From the NCBI GenBank assembly GCA_031281465.1, contig JAITFH010000019.1, forward strand, positions 1 to 64,000: DNA of 64,000 nt, written 5' to 3'. Below are positions 10,360-23,091 of this stretch, piece by piece. The notes under the pieces are model-generated. The model saw only the letters and a program-made list of their open reading frames with translations, did no database searches and had not been told where the DNA came from. The translations under genes were made by a program, and so were the position numbers. Within the stretch, counting starts at the first letter, position 1, and each line of letters opens with the position of its first letter. Origin of the DNA: Mycoplasmataceae bacterium. Its GTDB lineage: Bacteria > Bacillota_I > Bacilli_A > Mycoplasmatales > Mycoplasmoidaceae.

Positions 10360-10668
10360 TTATCATTTCCCATCTTCTATACAATCCGCTTTTCAGTCAA
10401 TCATTTCGTCAGATTCTTTAAATAGAAGTTCTCTTATGTATTTGTGATATTTCCTTAACTCTAAATCTACAGTTGAACAAAAAACTCCACATCTTTCTTG
10501 GAAATCATCTGGATCTTCAACATCTGGATAATACCACCCATCGCCCTGACTTCGCAACATAAGAGAATATGATAAACTTTTAATCAATTCTTCAAACTCG
10601 TATTTTTCTCATTTATCAAAAATTTCTTCTACTTCTAAATAAACTCCGTATTCCTTATCTACTTTCAT
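10360..10668 (-). CDS. Unknown acidic 102-residue protein
   Basis: Start ATG 10666-10668, stop TAA 10360-10362, with in-frame TGA read as Trp. Acidic, with GDGWYYPDVEDPDDF in the middle and a helical end (ELRKYHKYIRELLFKE). No transmembrane segment. No recognised family. It stands alone among remnants downstream of the tmRNA gene. A further open frame of 50 codons (10655-10807, MYVAYRGDLGKFDREF) overlaps its start from upstream; it has one hydrophobic stretch and may be the tail of a lost gene. Confidence 0.5.
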
Positions 10669-11012
10669 AATTAAAATATATCCCAACTGGGAAAAGCAGT
10701 AGTTTACACCTGAGTAGATATCACATAAATTTAAATCATTTTATGATAAATTCTTTGATAAATTCCCTGTCAAATTTACCTAAATCACCCCTATATGCTA
10801 CATACATTATGAGAAAAATCGCAAATTGATAAACCTACCGAGTAAAGAATTTTCTAAAATGTTACAGATTTGTATTTAACATTCACCATACTAGTTTTCT
10901 AACATAATTCTATGTATCTTAAATTTTTTCAAAAGATAAAAAATATTTTATTCCTAATCCGATCTTTATTTTCTCTTGTAGGAATTAGGATTAAACCAAT
11001 TCCAACTTAACA
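10669..11012. other. Spacer between the 102-residue gene and tmRNA
   Basis: 344 bases, very AT-rich. It contains the weakly coding-like frame mentioned with the 102-residue gene and, at about 10952-10989, an interrupted inverted repeat (TCCTAAT/ATTAGGA) just after the 3' end of tmRNA that could help end its transcription. Nothing else is seen. Confidence 0.4.
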
Positions 11013-11419
11013 TGGCGGAGATGACGGGATTCGAACCCGTTTCCACAATTACCTTTTTTCCTAGTACTACAGTTTAGTTCTAATTTGGTGCTTCGCTAAT
11101 CATTATGGTAATAGAACGAACCATGATTAGTATATGTTTGTGGTTTTCTTTGCTCAGCCAAACAAACCGAACAATATATCATTTTATTTAATGTACCAGA
11201 GTAAAATGATAAAACTACTTAGTACTTTGGAAGCCTAGGACTTCGGAGTAGACTATGCTACAGCGAAGTTAGCTTGGCTTTGAAGTAATTCTGGAGATAC
11301 TGCAGAGTATTCAGAAGCTTCATTTTTTGAGTTGTCATTTCGGCATACCTCGAGCTATAAAGGGCAAACCCTACTGCGCTAGGAAAATAAGTAATCATGT
11401 CGAGACCAATTACATCCCC
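11013..11419 (-). ncRNA. ssrA: Transfer-messenger RNA (tmRNA)
   Basis: Rescues stalled ribosomes by acting first as alanine tRNA, then as template for a degradation tag. The 407-base gene has encoded CCA at 11013-11015, an acceptor stem pairing GGGGATG (5' end at 11419) with CATCTCC, and the T-arm GGGTTCGAATCCC. The tag frame runs from about 11339 to TAG at 11253-11255, 28 codons beginning NDNSKNEA and ending LLQSQANFAVA; a final Ala-x-Ala after an aromatic residue is usual in mollicute tags. The exact resume codon is not certain; CGA or AAT lies at the junction. A TATAAT box (11426-11431) fits the 5' end. It follows the 3' end of the tandem 1,027-residue gene copy A. Confidence 0.95.
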
Positions 11420-11425
11420 ATTTGT

Positions 11426-11431
11426 ATTATA
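11426..11431 (-). promoter_or_regulatory. -10 box of tmRNA gene
   Basis: TATAAT on the minus strand, six bases before the first G of tmRNA, which is the expected spacing to the transcription start. Confidence 0.65.
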
Positions 11432-11502
11432 GTCTCAATTATTAAACTGTTGGGAAAAGCAAATAGTTTAAATAACACAAGTTACAAGATTAGTTATGAA
11501 CT

Positions 11503-14500
11503 TTATAGTTCGCTCTGCATTTGTTGGATAATTCACGCCTGGTCTTCCGGAACACTAGGAGCTAATCTATCCATTAGCATTTGTACTACGCCTACTACCA
11601 AAGTAATTGTGCCAAAAACTATGGCTGCTTTACCGACAGAAGGATTTAAACTTTGTCTGTTCATATATTTAGCATACTCTTTTTCAGATGTAATGTTTTT
11701 GCTGTATTTTTTCACTTCTTGTGCTCAACTCTCACTATTTCTATATTTGGTTTCATATTTTTTTGCATTTGCAACTACTTCATCTATTTCAGTATATTTA
11801 GCTATTGTACCGTCCGGGAATTTATAAGTCATATTTTCTCTTTCAACGAATTGTGGACCTTTACGAAGAAAATTTTCAGCTCGTTCTCTTCAAATTAGTG
11901 CGGTTCCTTTTTTTGCATGATTAATTTTATAAGATACATATCCTTTTGTTCCGATGTTTTTTCATAAAAAGAACTGTGTACCAACTAAATCAAGTATTCT
12001 TCCACCAAGTATGCCTCCGACAACCCCTACTCCAAATAAATTGAATCATTCTTGATGTGTGAGAAAACTAGTGATTATTTCATCATTTATATTTTGAATA
12101 TTGTCTTTCGTATCAGATACATCAAGTAATTTGTATGCAGCAATTACATCGTCGTTATGGTAATTTAAAAATTCTTGATCAAAATCGCATTCGCTATATT
12201 GTTTTGGATTTTTTTCTTTCACAAAATCAATCAACATATCTTTGATTCTCAACGAGTCTTTTTTCAAACCTTCCGATCATGTTTTTTCTTTGTTTATGAT
12301 TTCTTCATTGTTAGTTAATTTTGCACCGTAGTCGAAGAAATCAAAAATCATTTTGTCAAAGATAAATATATAAAATTTAATGGTTCTGGCAATTTTTAAT
12401 TTCGCATCAACAGTAATTGTTTCATCGTTCAGTTTTTCATAAAAATCAGCATACGTTTTAGCTACATTTTTAGGAACCACACTCTTAAATTTATTTACAA
12501 GTTCAACTAATTCTTCTACCGCTGGTAGCATATCTCGTTTTGCTTCAGCTGTTTTTACACCGTTGTACGCTAATACACCGTCAAGAACGGTACCGGCAGC
12601 TGAAAAACCAACAGAAAGTAAGCCAACAGCAGACATTAATGAACAAATGTCGTTTACTGCTGAAGAACCAATAAGTAAACCAGCGAGTCCAGCATCAATT
12701 CCTGAAACCAAATTCATATTGTCATATATGTCCTTAGCTACGTTTCTTTCGTTACCATCTTCATCATAAGACATTGTGTAAAAGTCGGAAATAAGTTTAG
12801 AAATTGTATTGCTCTGTTGAAGCAAATTTAATTCTTCTGATGAGTAAGGAAAATAAAAGGGTAAGGTATTTGCTTCCTGTTTACTTGTGCTATTTACTCA
12901 CTTATATTCTTTAATAATTTTATACTCTTCAGAATTTGGGTTAGTATCAGTTAAAACTCATTTAGCTTCAACAAAAGGAATTAAGTCTTGGAAACGGTAA
13001 GGTTTTGAATTATTTTCTACTAATTCATAATCTTCTAATAGTTCATCTAGTGTCCCGTTTTTAGCAAAATTAGTATTAGCTTTGGCAATTGCTAACATAA
13101 TTTTTTCATTAGTGTGATTATCTTCTAATTGCTGTGGTTTAACAATACCAGGCAATTCCAGATTATCAACATTTACAACATATGGGTTTTCTTCACTAAA
13201 TGTATAGTGATCATTGCTATCATATGGAGCATCTTGCAACAAATCAGCAATTGTTATTCTTTGAGAAATTTTTTTAGCATCAAAATTTTCGTTTCTGTAT
13301 TCTATTTTTAAATCTTGTGGGTAGAAAAATGTATTAGCACAATTAAATTTTTGTTCAAAAGAAGAAACTTTGAAAGTATCAGGTAAATATCCGTTTTCAG
13401 ATTTATCGTTAGATTCTGCAGAAATTCAACTAACATCGGAGTTTAAATCTCCAGTTTTAGAAATGCCAATTTGAAAATTAACATTAGCTACATTTGAATC
13501 AGATGTGTAGTCTATACTAATGATTTTAGCTTGTAAAGTGTATCCTGGAACAATTTCGTTTTTAGCAAATGATGGTAAGCATTCATTTTTAGGGACATAT
13601 ACATCTAAAGGTAAATATTCCTGCTTAGTAGGCTCAACATCACCAATATTTTTTTCCTCTCCCTGAGACAAATCATCCGGACTTAGTAAATCGCTATTCC
13701 CTAAATAATCTCTTTTAGCTAAAAATAATTTATTCAAATCGTCTTGAGACAAAATGTTTTGTTTGTCTTTATCGCTATATCCGGTTTTACCGTCAGGTGA
13801 ATACGGAGCAAGTAAACCGACAAAATCAATGTCAGGATTTTCGTTTAAAATCAAAGTTCTATTAGCTAACATTTTAGCAACTTGTGAAACAACTAATTCC
13901 ATATCTTTTTCATCTGTCAAACCTTCATCATTTAAAGTGGCTGCCAACATTCTGTTAAGACGAAAAGAATCGAGATGTTTTTGCATTTTTTGTTCTTCTA
14001 ATTGTTTTTCAAGTAAATTGATTTTTCTACTAAATTTTTGTTTAGAATCAGGAGAAGCATTATGTAGGATATTTTCTTCCATTTGCGGCAACAAAATATT
14101 TTGTAGTTGATAGTAATCGATTGGGTCAATACCATATTCTACGTTTAGTTGCATTAGCTCTGAATAAACATTAACAAAAGGTGAAGTTAAACTATTCTTT
14201 TGCATATTAAAATATTGTTCGTCATAATATTTTCCTAGAATCCGGTAAAACTCTTTTCCATATGCTTGTGCTTGAGTGTAGGCGTCATTGATAGATTCCT
14301 CGTTACTTAAACAAAGTATACGTAAATCATGAGTATAAATTTTAGATTTAAGGAATTCTATTGACTCATTTTTATAACTTTGCAACATCTCATTGTTGTT
14401 GATCGCATCAATAACATCTTGTGAAGTTGTGTTTGCGCTTCAAGTAAACTTTCCAAAGTCATAATACTGAAATTGTTTATTTTCTAAATATTTGCAAGTT

Positions 14501-14586
14501 AAGAAAATAGAAGTAGCTGCTCCGACTGTTAGTATTCCTACTCCCAATAGAATTTTCGTTTTATTAAACAATATTTTTGTTTTCAT
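11503..14586 (-). CDS. 1,027-residue membrane protein, tandem copy A
   Basis: One reading frame of 1,028 codons using TGA as Trp at several positions. N-terminal hydrophobic anchor at about residues 11-31 (ILLGVGILTVGAATSIFL), followed directly by Cys, although the residue before it (Thr) makes a lipobox doubtful. Residues 50-600 are mainly helical and hydrophilic. A central block has two adjacent hydrophobic helices (GLAGLLIGSSAVNDICSLMSA and VGLLSVGFSAAGTVLDGVLA), then helices rich in Lys and Val, a GxxxG-rich segment (FGVGVVGGILGRIL) and a last membrane helix before the C-terminal QQMQSEL. A hydrophobic hairpin between long helices recalls alpha-helical pore formers, but that is only a resemblance. 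Copy B at 14749-17832 is exactly the same length. Start set by the TATAAT and ATGAAAACAAAA common to both copies. Confidence 0.75.
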
Positions 14587-14641
14587 TTTATCCCACGCCT
14601 ACATTATAGGTATCCTATAAAAAACATAAAACGAAATTTAT

Positions 14642-14660
14642 CAAACATATATATAGTTTG
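14642..14660. promoter_or_regulatory. CAAAC...GTTTG palindrome upstream of copy A
   Basis: An inverted repeat CAAAC-TATATATAT-GTTTG (read on the coding strand) lies 56 bases before the ATG of copy A, upstream of its TATAAT. The same element precedes copy B and, with one mismatch, the broken copy C, making it a candidate operator. Confidence 0.4.
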
Positions 14661-14748
14661 TTTTTTATCTCAATTCACATCGATGGTTTGAACCACTAGG
14701 AAAAATAAGATGTTTAAACAATACGAGCTTCAAGAACAACTAAGAACT

Positions 14749-17700
14749 TTACAGTTCACTCTGCATTTGTTGGATAATTCATGCTTTGTCTTTTGGAACA
14801 CTAGGAGCCAATTCATCCATTAGCATTTGTGCCACACCTACTACCAAACTAATTGTACCAAAAACTAAAGCTGCTCTACCGACAGAAGGATTTAAACTTT
14901 GCCTTTTCATATATTTTGAAAATTCTTTTTCAGATGCAATATTTCCTTTGTAATTTTCCATTTTTTTTGCTCAACCCTTACTATTTCTATATTTAGTTTC
15001 ATATTTTTGTGCATTTACAACCATTTTATCTATATCAGTTTGTTTGACTATTGTACCATCCAGTAATTTATAAGTCATATTTTCTCTTGGGATTGGTACT
15101 TTTGTACTTTGAATAAAACTAGTAGTTTCTACTCTTCAGTGTCCTATGAGCGTACTTTGATCTGAATAATTAATTTTGTAAGCCACATGGTCTTTTATTC
15201 CAATATTTTTTCATAAAAAGAACTGTGTGCCTACTAAATTGAGTGCTCTTCCACCTAGTATACCTCCAACAACACCTATGCCATATAAAGCGAATCAACC
15301 GTGTTGTGTGAGAAAACTAGTAATTACTTCATCGTTTATATTTTGAATATTGTCTTTTGTGTCAGATACATCAAGTAATTTGTACGCAGCAATCACATCG
15401 TCGTTATGATAGTTTAAAAATTCTTGATCAAAATCATACTCGTCACGTTGTTTTGGATTTTTTTCTTTCATAAAATCAAGCACCATATCTTTAATTTTTA
15501 ATGAATCTTTTTTCAAACCTTCTGATCACGTTTTTTCTTGTTTTATGATTTCTTCATTGTTAGTTAATTTTGCACCGTAGTCGAAGAAATCAAAAATCAT
15601 TTTGTCAAAGATAAAAATGTAAAATTTAGCAGTCCTAGCAATTTTTAATTTAGCATCAACAGTGATTGTTTCGTCGTTCAACTTTTGATAAAACTCCGCA
15701 TATGCTTTAGCTACATTTTTGGGAACCACACTCTTAAACTTATTCACAAGTTCAACCAGTTCTTTTACCGCTGGTAGCATATCTCGTTTTGCTTCAGCTG
15801 TTTTTACACCGTTGTACGCTAATACACCGTCAAGAACAGTACCAGCAACTGAAAAACCAACAGAAAGTAAGCCAACAGCAGACATTAATGAACAAATGTC
15901 GTTTACTGCTGAAGAACCGATAAGTAAACCAGCGAGTGCTTCATCAATTCCTGAAACCAAATCCATATTGTCATATATGTCCTTAGCTACGTTTCTTTCG
16001 TTACCTTTTTCATCATAAGATAATGTGTAAAAATCAGAAACGAGTTTAGCTATCGTATTACCTTCTTGAAGCAAATTTAATTCTTCTGATGAATAAGGAA
16101 AGTAAAGTGGTAAGGCATTTGATTCTTGGTTGTTCGCACTATTTGCCCACTTGTATTCTTTGATAATTTTATATTCATCAGAATTTGGATTAGTATCAGT
16201 TAAAACTCATTTAGCTTCGACAAAAGGAATTAAGTTTTGAAAACGGTAAGCGTTCGAACTATTTTCTACTAATTCACGATTATCCAATAGTTCATCTACT
16301 GTTCCATTTTTAGCGAAATTAGTATTAGCTTTGGTAATTGCCAACATAATTTTTTCGTTAGCATGATTATTTTCTAATTGCTGCGGTTTAACGACACCGG
16401 GTAATTGTAAATTGTCAGTGTCAACAATATATGGATTTTCTTCGCTAAATGTATAGTGGTCGTCACTATCATACGGAGCATCTCGCAGCAGATTAGTAAT
16501 TGTTATTCTTTGAGAAATTTTTGTAGCATCAAAATTTCCATTTTTGTATTCTACTTTTAGCTCTTGTGGGTAGAAAAAAGTATTAGCACAATTCAATTTT
16601 TGTTCGAAAGAAGAAACTTTAAAAGTGCCAGGTAAATATCCGTTTTCAGCTTTATCGTTAGATTCTGATGAAATTCAACTAACATCAGATTTTAAATCAC
16701 TTGTTTTAGAAATACCAATTTGGAAATCAACTTTAGCAGCATTTGAATCAGATGCATAATCTATACTAATGATTTTAGCTTGTAAAGTGTATCCAGGAAT
16801 GATTTCATTTTTAGCGAATGATGACAGACCTTCGGTTTTAGGAACATATGCATCCAGGGGCAAATATTCCTCTTTAACAGGTTTAGTATCATCATTACTT
16901 ATCTCACTTTGAGATGATTCGTTTGGACTTAGCAATTCGCTATTTCCTAAATAATCTCTTTTAGCTAAAAATAATTTGTTTAAATCGTCTTGAGATAAAA
17001 TATTTTGTTTATCTTTATCGCTATATCCGTTTTTACCGTCAAGTGAGTATGGTGCAAGCAAACTGACAAAATCGATATCAGGATTTTCGTTTAAAATTAA
17101 TGTTCTATTCGCTAACATTTTAGCAACTTGTGAAGCAACTAATTCCATATCTTTTTCATCTGTCAAACCTTCATCATTTAAAGCAGCAGCTAACATTCTA
17201 TTAAGATGAAAAGAATCGAGATGTTTTTGTATTTTTTGTTCTTCTAATTGATTTTCTAGCAAGTTGATTTTTCTACTGAATTTTTGTTTAGAATCAGGAG
17301 AAGCGTTGTATAAAATATTTTCTTCCATTTGCGGCAACAAAATATTCTGTAATTGATAGTAATCAATTGGGTCAATACCATATTCTGTATTCAGTTGCAT
17401 TAGTTCTGAATAAACATTAACAAAAGGTGAAGTTAAACTATTCTTTTGTGTGTTAAAATATTGTTCGTCGTAATATTTTTCTAGAATTTGATAAAATTCT
17501 TTTTCATATGCTTGTGCTTGAGCATAAGCGTTGTTAGTAGCTTCTTCGTTACTTAAGCAAAGTATACGTAAGTCATGAGTATAAATTTTAGATTTAAGAA
17601 ACTCTATCGATTCGTTTTTATAACTTTGTAACATCTCATTGTTGTTGATCGCATCAATAACATCTTGTGAAGTTGTACTTGCACTTCAAGTAAATTTTCC

Positions 17701-17832
17701 AAAATCATAATACTGAAATTGCTTATTTCCCAAATATTTACAAGCTAAGAAAATAGAAGTAGCTGCTCCGACTGTTAGTATTCCTGCTCCTAATAATATT
17801 TTTGTTTTATTAAGTAAATTTTTTGTTTTCAT
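14749..17832 (-). CDS. 1,027-residue membrane protein, tandem copy B
   Basis: Paralogue of copy A with identical length, the same N-terminal anchor (here TSIFLACKY, a somewhat better lipobox than in A), the same central hydrophobic pair and the same C-terminal helix and QQMQSEL ending. Similarity is very high across the first 800 residues. It drops in a block of about 100 residues near the C-terminus (15.0-15.2 kb), where B has a different sequence between the GxxxG segment and the ENMTYK motif, so the copies look like mosaics. The spacing between genes (162 bases) and the promoter palindrome are shared. Function unknown; the duplication suggests dosage or antigenic variation. Confidence 0.75.
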
Positions 17833-17889
17833 TTTTGTCCCTTGTTCTACATTATAGGCATCATCGAAAAAACATAAAAAATAGTTTAC

Positions 17890-17906
17890 CAAACATATAT
17901 AGTTTG
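17890..17906. promoter_or_regulatory. CAAAC...GTTTG palindrome upstream of copy B
   Basis: CAAAC-TATATAT-GTTTG, 58 bases before the ATG of copy B and about 30 bases upstream of its TATAAT (GCCTATAATGTAG). Equivalent in position to the element before copy A, with a spacer two bases shorter. Confidence 0.4.
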
Positions 17907-17960
17907 TTTAGCACATTTGATAGTTTTGTGTAAACTCAAGTATATGACTGATTAAAGATT

Positions 17961-18455
17961 TTATAGTTCATTCTGCAACTGGTAGTAATTAATTGGGTTT
18001 ATACCATATTCTCCATTTAGTTGTGTTAGCTCCGAATAAACATTAACAAAAGGTGAAGTTAAGCTATTCTTTTGTTCTCTAAAATATTGTTCGTCATAAT
18101 ATTTTTCAAGAATTTTGTAAAACTCTTTTCGTATACTTGTGCTTGAGCATAAGCATCGTTAGTCGCTTCTTCATTATTTAAACAAAGTATGCGTAAATCA
18201 TAAGTATAAACTTTGGATTTAATAAACTCTATTGACTCATTTTTATAACTTTGCAGCATCTCATTGTTATTGATTACATCAATAACGTCCTGCGAAGTTG
18301 TATTTGCACTTCAAGTAAATTTTCCAAAGTCATAATACTGGAATTGTTTATTTTCTAAATATTTGCAAGTTAAGAAAATAGAAGTCCCTGCTCCGATTGC
18401 TAATATTCCTATTCCTAATAATATTTTCGTTTTATTAAATAAGTTTTTTCTTCTT
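17961..18455 (-). pseudogene. Third copy (C) of the 1,027-residue gene, collapsed
   Basis: Matches the N-terminal 150 codons of copies A and B, then jumps straight to their last codons: ...YYQLQ is fused to NEL and the stop at 17961-17963, where the full copies end QSEL. About 2.6 kb is missing, with the short shared sequence GCAGA at the junction. Two further lesions are visible: the ATGAAAACAAAA start is lost, and one base is missing at about 18129 (A/B have GAA AAA GA.. where C has GAAAAGA), shifting the frame. It is a decayed tandem copy, not a gene. Confidence 0.8.
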
Positions 18456-18510
18456 GTTTTTCTTGTTTTACATTATATTTACTATGACGAAAACGAAGCA
18501 CAAAGTTTAC

Positions 18511-18527
18511 CAAACATATATAATTTG
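18511..18527. promoter_or_regulatory. Degenerate palindrome upstream of copy C
   Basis: CAAAT-TATATAT-GTTTG on the coding strand: the same element as before copies A and B with one arm base changed, retained although the gene behind it is dead. Confidence 0.35.
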
Positions 18528-18611
18528 TATTTTTCCACAAAATAAAAGTTCTTTTATAGTTTTTAAAAAAGGAGTCTATTGTTGCTTGTGTTTGCAAGAA
18601 AATGAATCAAA

Positions 18612-20332
18612 TTATTTTTGTGTAAAAATGATTAAAATTATTATTACAATTAAAGCAAAAACAAATGCTCACATTACTGCATAAATTACATTGGATTTTT
18701 TATCAAACTTCTTGATTTTTTCTTCCATATTGTTATTACTACTTTTACTTTTTAATTTTGTATTTTCGCCCATTTTATAATTTTGTTCCCATTTTATAGA
18801 ATCAGCTATTTCTTTAGGAGTAGGTATAAAGGTTCTATTCCACGGACTGCTTTTAGAAATGTTTTTTTTAGAAGAAACACGAGTGCTAGAAGTATAGTTT
18901 GTTTCAGATTTCTCTTTGGATAAACGAAGAAAAGCTTTTTCAAAACTAACTCCTTCAAATTCTTTTTTGGGTTCGTAGTTTTTCTTAAAATGGATACCTT
19001 TGTTTTTAATATCCGTTTCTTCTTTTGTTTTGGATTTAGTTTCAGAAACTGATGTAGAAAGAACTGAAGAATCTTCATTTGTGCGTTCCGGTAACATTTC
19101 ATTTTCTGATTGCTTTAAAATTAGATAATTTTCAATCTTTTTATCTCTAGAATTTTTTTCCATATTAAACAATTTTTTTAAGTCAAAAACTTCTTCTATA
19201 TTTTTGTTTTGTGTTCCAAGATGTTCTTGCATTCAAGGTAAGATTACCTTTTTATTAAGTGTTTTATTTCCAGTTTCTAAAAAATAATATGAAGCATAAA
19301 TAAAAGATAGGGTATCGTTTTCTGAATTTGCTTTTGCCGTAGTAACCGGTCAACCACTTAAATAATAAGATACAGCCCGAATGGCAATAGCAAAATTTTG
19401 TCAAGAATTTAACATATTTTTTACGCACAAATTTACTTCATCATTTTCTGTTTGACTATATGTATTAAAAAAACTTTGCGGATCTTCTCAAAAAGAAAAA
19501 AGTATTTCTTTGTTCATACTATTACCTGCTTTTTTAAAATTGATTCCGTCTTGTTCTTTTATCTCAGTAGAAGTTGTAGCTAAAACATTATCTATCTTTT
19601 TAAACCGAATCTCTTCATCATAATATCCCACTTGATTAGTAATAACATTGTTATAGCAATAGTTACGATGATTGTGTCCATACAAAATAAATAGATACTC
19701 AGTATCAACTATCGTGGTGTTGTAAAACATTTGTTCGTGAGTAAGCAAAATTGTTTTATCATTTTTGTATGTTTCTAAATTGCTTAAAAACTCTTGATGC
19801 TTTTGCTTAATAAAATCCTGAAGTTTAGGCTGTTCATTAGCTCTTCAACCCATAATATTAAATTGTTTTTCTTTACTTTCTTTATTGGTTATTTTTTTAT
19901 AAGCTTTTTGATTAACCTCATTTTCAGCAATATTGTAACCTTCACATCCAATGAAACGATATCCAGCAAAATCATAGTAATTTCCAGGTACAACATCAAG
20001 AATAACAATGTTTTTTAAAGTACTCTGTAATTGTTTAAAAAGGACAAATCTTTTTTGAGTATTTTCTAAACTATTAGAATTATTTTTTCAAAAATCATGG
20101 TTACCCAAAACAGCTATTACTTTAATATTTCGTTCATCTAACTTTCTGAAAAACTTCTCTATATTATGTCATTCATTGTAGTAATCTCCACCAAGTAATA
20201 AAATATCCTGTCAGGAGATAATTTATCTACTTCTTTTCAGAACAGAACTTCCTTATTTTTTGGATTTACTAGATTTTCCTTTCTATCGATTAGGATATCA
20301 AAATGTAAATCTGAAATAAAATATAAGTTCAT
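18612..20332 (-). pseudogene. Calcineurin-like metallophosphoesterase, frameshifted
   Basis: Reading from ATG 20332 the product begins MNLYFISDLHFD, the first metal-binding motif (DxH). The later motifs GGDYYN, GNHDFW, LTHEQM and GHNHRNY follow in order but in another frame, so about one base is missing near 20207-20212, between motifs I and II. After the catalytic part (about 250 residues) comes a charged low-complexity region and a C-terminal membrane helix (FALIVIIILIIF), then TAA at 18612-18614. All catalytic residues survive, so the lesion is recent, a sequencing error or a slippage site; there is no long homopolymer. The substrate of this subfamily cannot be told. The gene stands between copy C and the 16S terminator. 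Confidence 0.75.
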
Positions 20333-20370
20333 AGTAAGTACTGGATTTGGAATACAAGATTCCTTAATAA

Positions 20371-20405
20371 ACTAAAAAAGAGCTACCAATTAAGGTAGCT
20401 CTTTT
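20371..20405 (-). terminator. Terminator of the 16S rRNA transcript
   Basis: Perfect 12-base arms AAAAGAGCTACC/GGTAGCTCTTTT with a 6-base loop, followed on the minus strand by a U-run. It lies about 150 bases past the mature 16S end and shows that no 23S or 5S is co-transcribed. Confidence 0.8.
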
Positions 20406-20422
20406 AAAGGATAAGTTCCTTC

Positions 20423-20440
20423 AAAACTAAATAGAATCCG
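20423..20440. repeat. 16S processing stem, 3' arm
   Basis: AAAACTAAATAGAATCCG is the exact complement of 22074-22091, just upstream of the 16S 5' end. Paired, the 18-base helix loops out the whole 16S gene: the classic RNase III processing stalk. Both arms lie within the single-gene transcription unit. Confidence 0.75.
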
Positions 20441-20558
20441 GCTAAACTATTGTTGTATGTTTTAGAGTGTTTTCTCACTATTAGGTTTTGTTAACAATAA
20501 ATTTAGACTTAAATATGTACACGATATATATATCGTATGTAAAATTAATTACTCCGAC

Positions 20559-22069
<1,511 letters not shown>

Positions 22070-22073
22070 TTGA

Positions 22074-22091
22074 CGGATTCTATTTAGTTTT
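22074..22091. repeat. 16S processing stem, 5' arm
   Basis: CGGATTCTATTTAGTTTT, complementary over 18 bases to 20423-20440 beyond the 3' end of 16S. It begins about 5 bases upstream of the predicted mature 5' end. Confidence 0.75.
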
Positions 22092-22131
22092 CAAAGAACT
22101 TTCAGTGCATTTATTCAATCGCACTAATTTA

Positions 22132-22137
22132 ATTATA
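22132..22137 (-). promoter_or_regulatory. -10 box of the 16S rRNA gene
   Basis: TATAAT within AAGATTATAATTAA on the minus strand, placing the transcript start near 22125, upstream of the processing arm. No good -35 hexamer is visible. Confidence 0.5.
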
Positions 22138-22279
22138 ATCTTTTTTAGAAAAAATTGGGGAAAAAATCTTGGAAAATAATTTTCGTGAATTTTTGCGATA
22201 AAAATATGGCTATAAATACATTAATATATTAAGGAAGTTTTTGTAATTAAATTTCATTAGCAAATATAATCCTTTTAAT

Positions 22280-22981
22280 ATGAAAAAATACCGTTTTATT
22301 TATTTAGCACCAATAACACTAACTATAGGAGCTGTCATTCCACCTTTATTATTAAATAGTTGTAGTGAAGAAACTAAAACTATTTCTTTTACCAATTTAG
22401 AAATAGAAGAAATGGAGCAATATATGTTGGATAACTCATCACCTATTAATAAGACTGGAGAACCTTTGATTGCCGGTTCAAACAATGATGAAGATTTCTT
22501 AAAAGTAATTCAGGAAAATTTAACCATTCAAAACTTTGTTAATGCTGCAATTGTTTTCTTTGATTCCAATTGTACTCCAGGCATTACAGACGGTAACGTA
22601 AAAATCGAATTCACTAGTAAATATGTTCATTCTTATTGTGAAATTTCGTACGAATATTTAGATGATGTAATAACACTTCATAGCGAAACAGAGGTTAAAC
22701 TGGAAAACAATAAAATATGGGCAAAAATGGTCACACCAGAGGCTGCTGCCGTTGAAATTAACGACGGGGTTGTTTACTTAGCTGATTTTAGAGATTTGAC
22801 AACTATTTATACAAATGCTATCTATTTGAAAGAAAGAAATGAAGATAGTGAACAAAATTTATGTTTTTTTCTAGGTTCTCCTATGTATATTAACGGAGAT
22901 AATAAATATGTTCCCTGTGGTGACACAAAAGATATGTATTTTTGAGGAATTCCAGCAGCAAGTATTCCGGTTTTAGAATAA
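22280..22981 (+). CDS. Surface lipoprotein, first of a tandem pair
   Basis: 233 residues. Lipoprotein signal peptide of about 28 residues ending at the lipobox LNSC, after which the mature protein begins with a lipid-modified Cys. The mature part starts SEETKTISFTN and contains ENLTIQNFVNAA. The next gene has the same order of features (TISFNSGE, EHLTIQNFVNSF), so these are paralogues; neither resembles a known enzyme or binding protein. One TGA (22943-22945) is Trp and extends the protein by 11 residues to TAA at 22979-22981. Exposed on the outer membrane face; function unknown. Confidence 0.8.
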
Positions 22982-23091
22982 TAGAAACATCAAAGATTTC
23001 TAAATTAAAATATTATTTGAACTACATAAGTCTGTTTTTCTCTCCTAAATTAGATTGTTATTATGTGGAAATATAATACCAAACATATCAC

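Noticed and set aside
11327-11827. 166-codon plus-strand frame across the tmRNA 5' end
   Set aside because: It overlaps tmRNA and the 3' end of copy A on the opposite strand and has unnatural composition.
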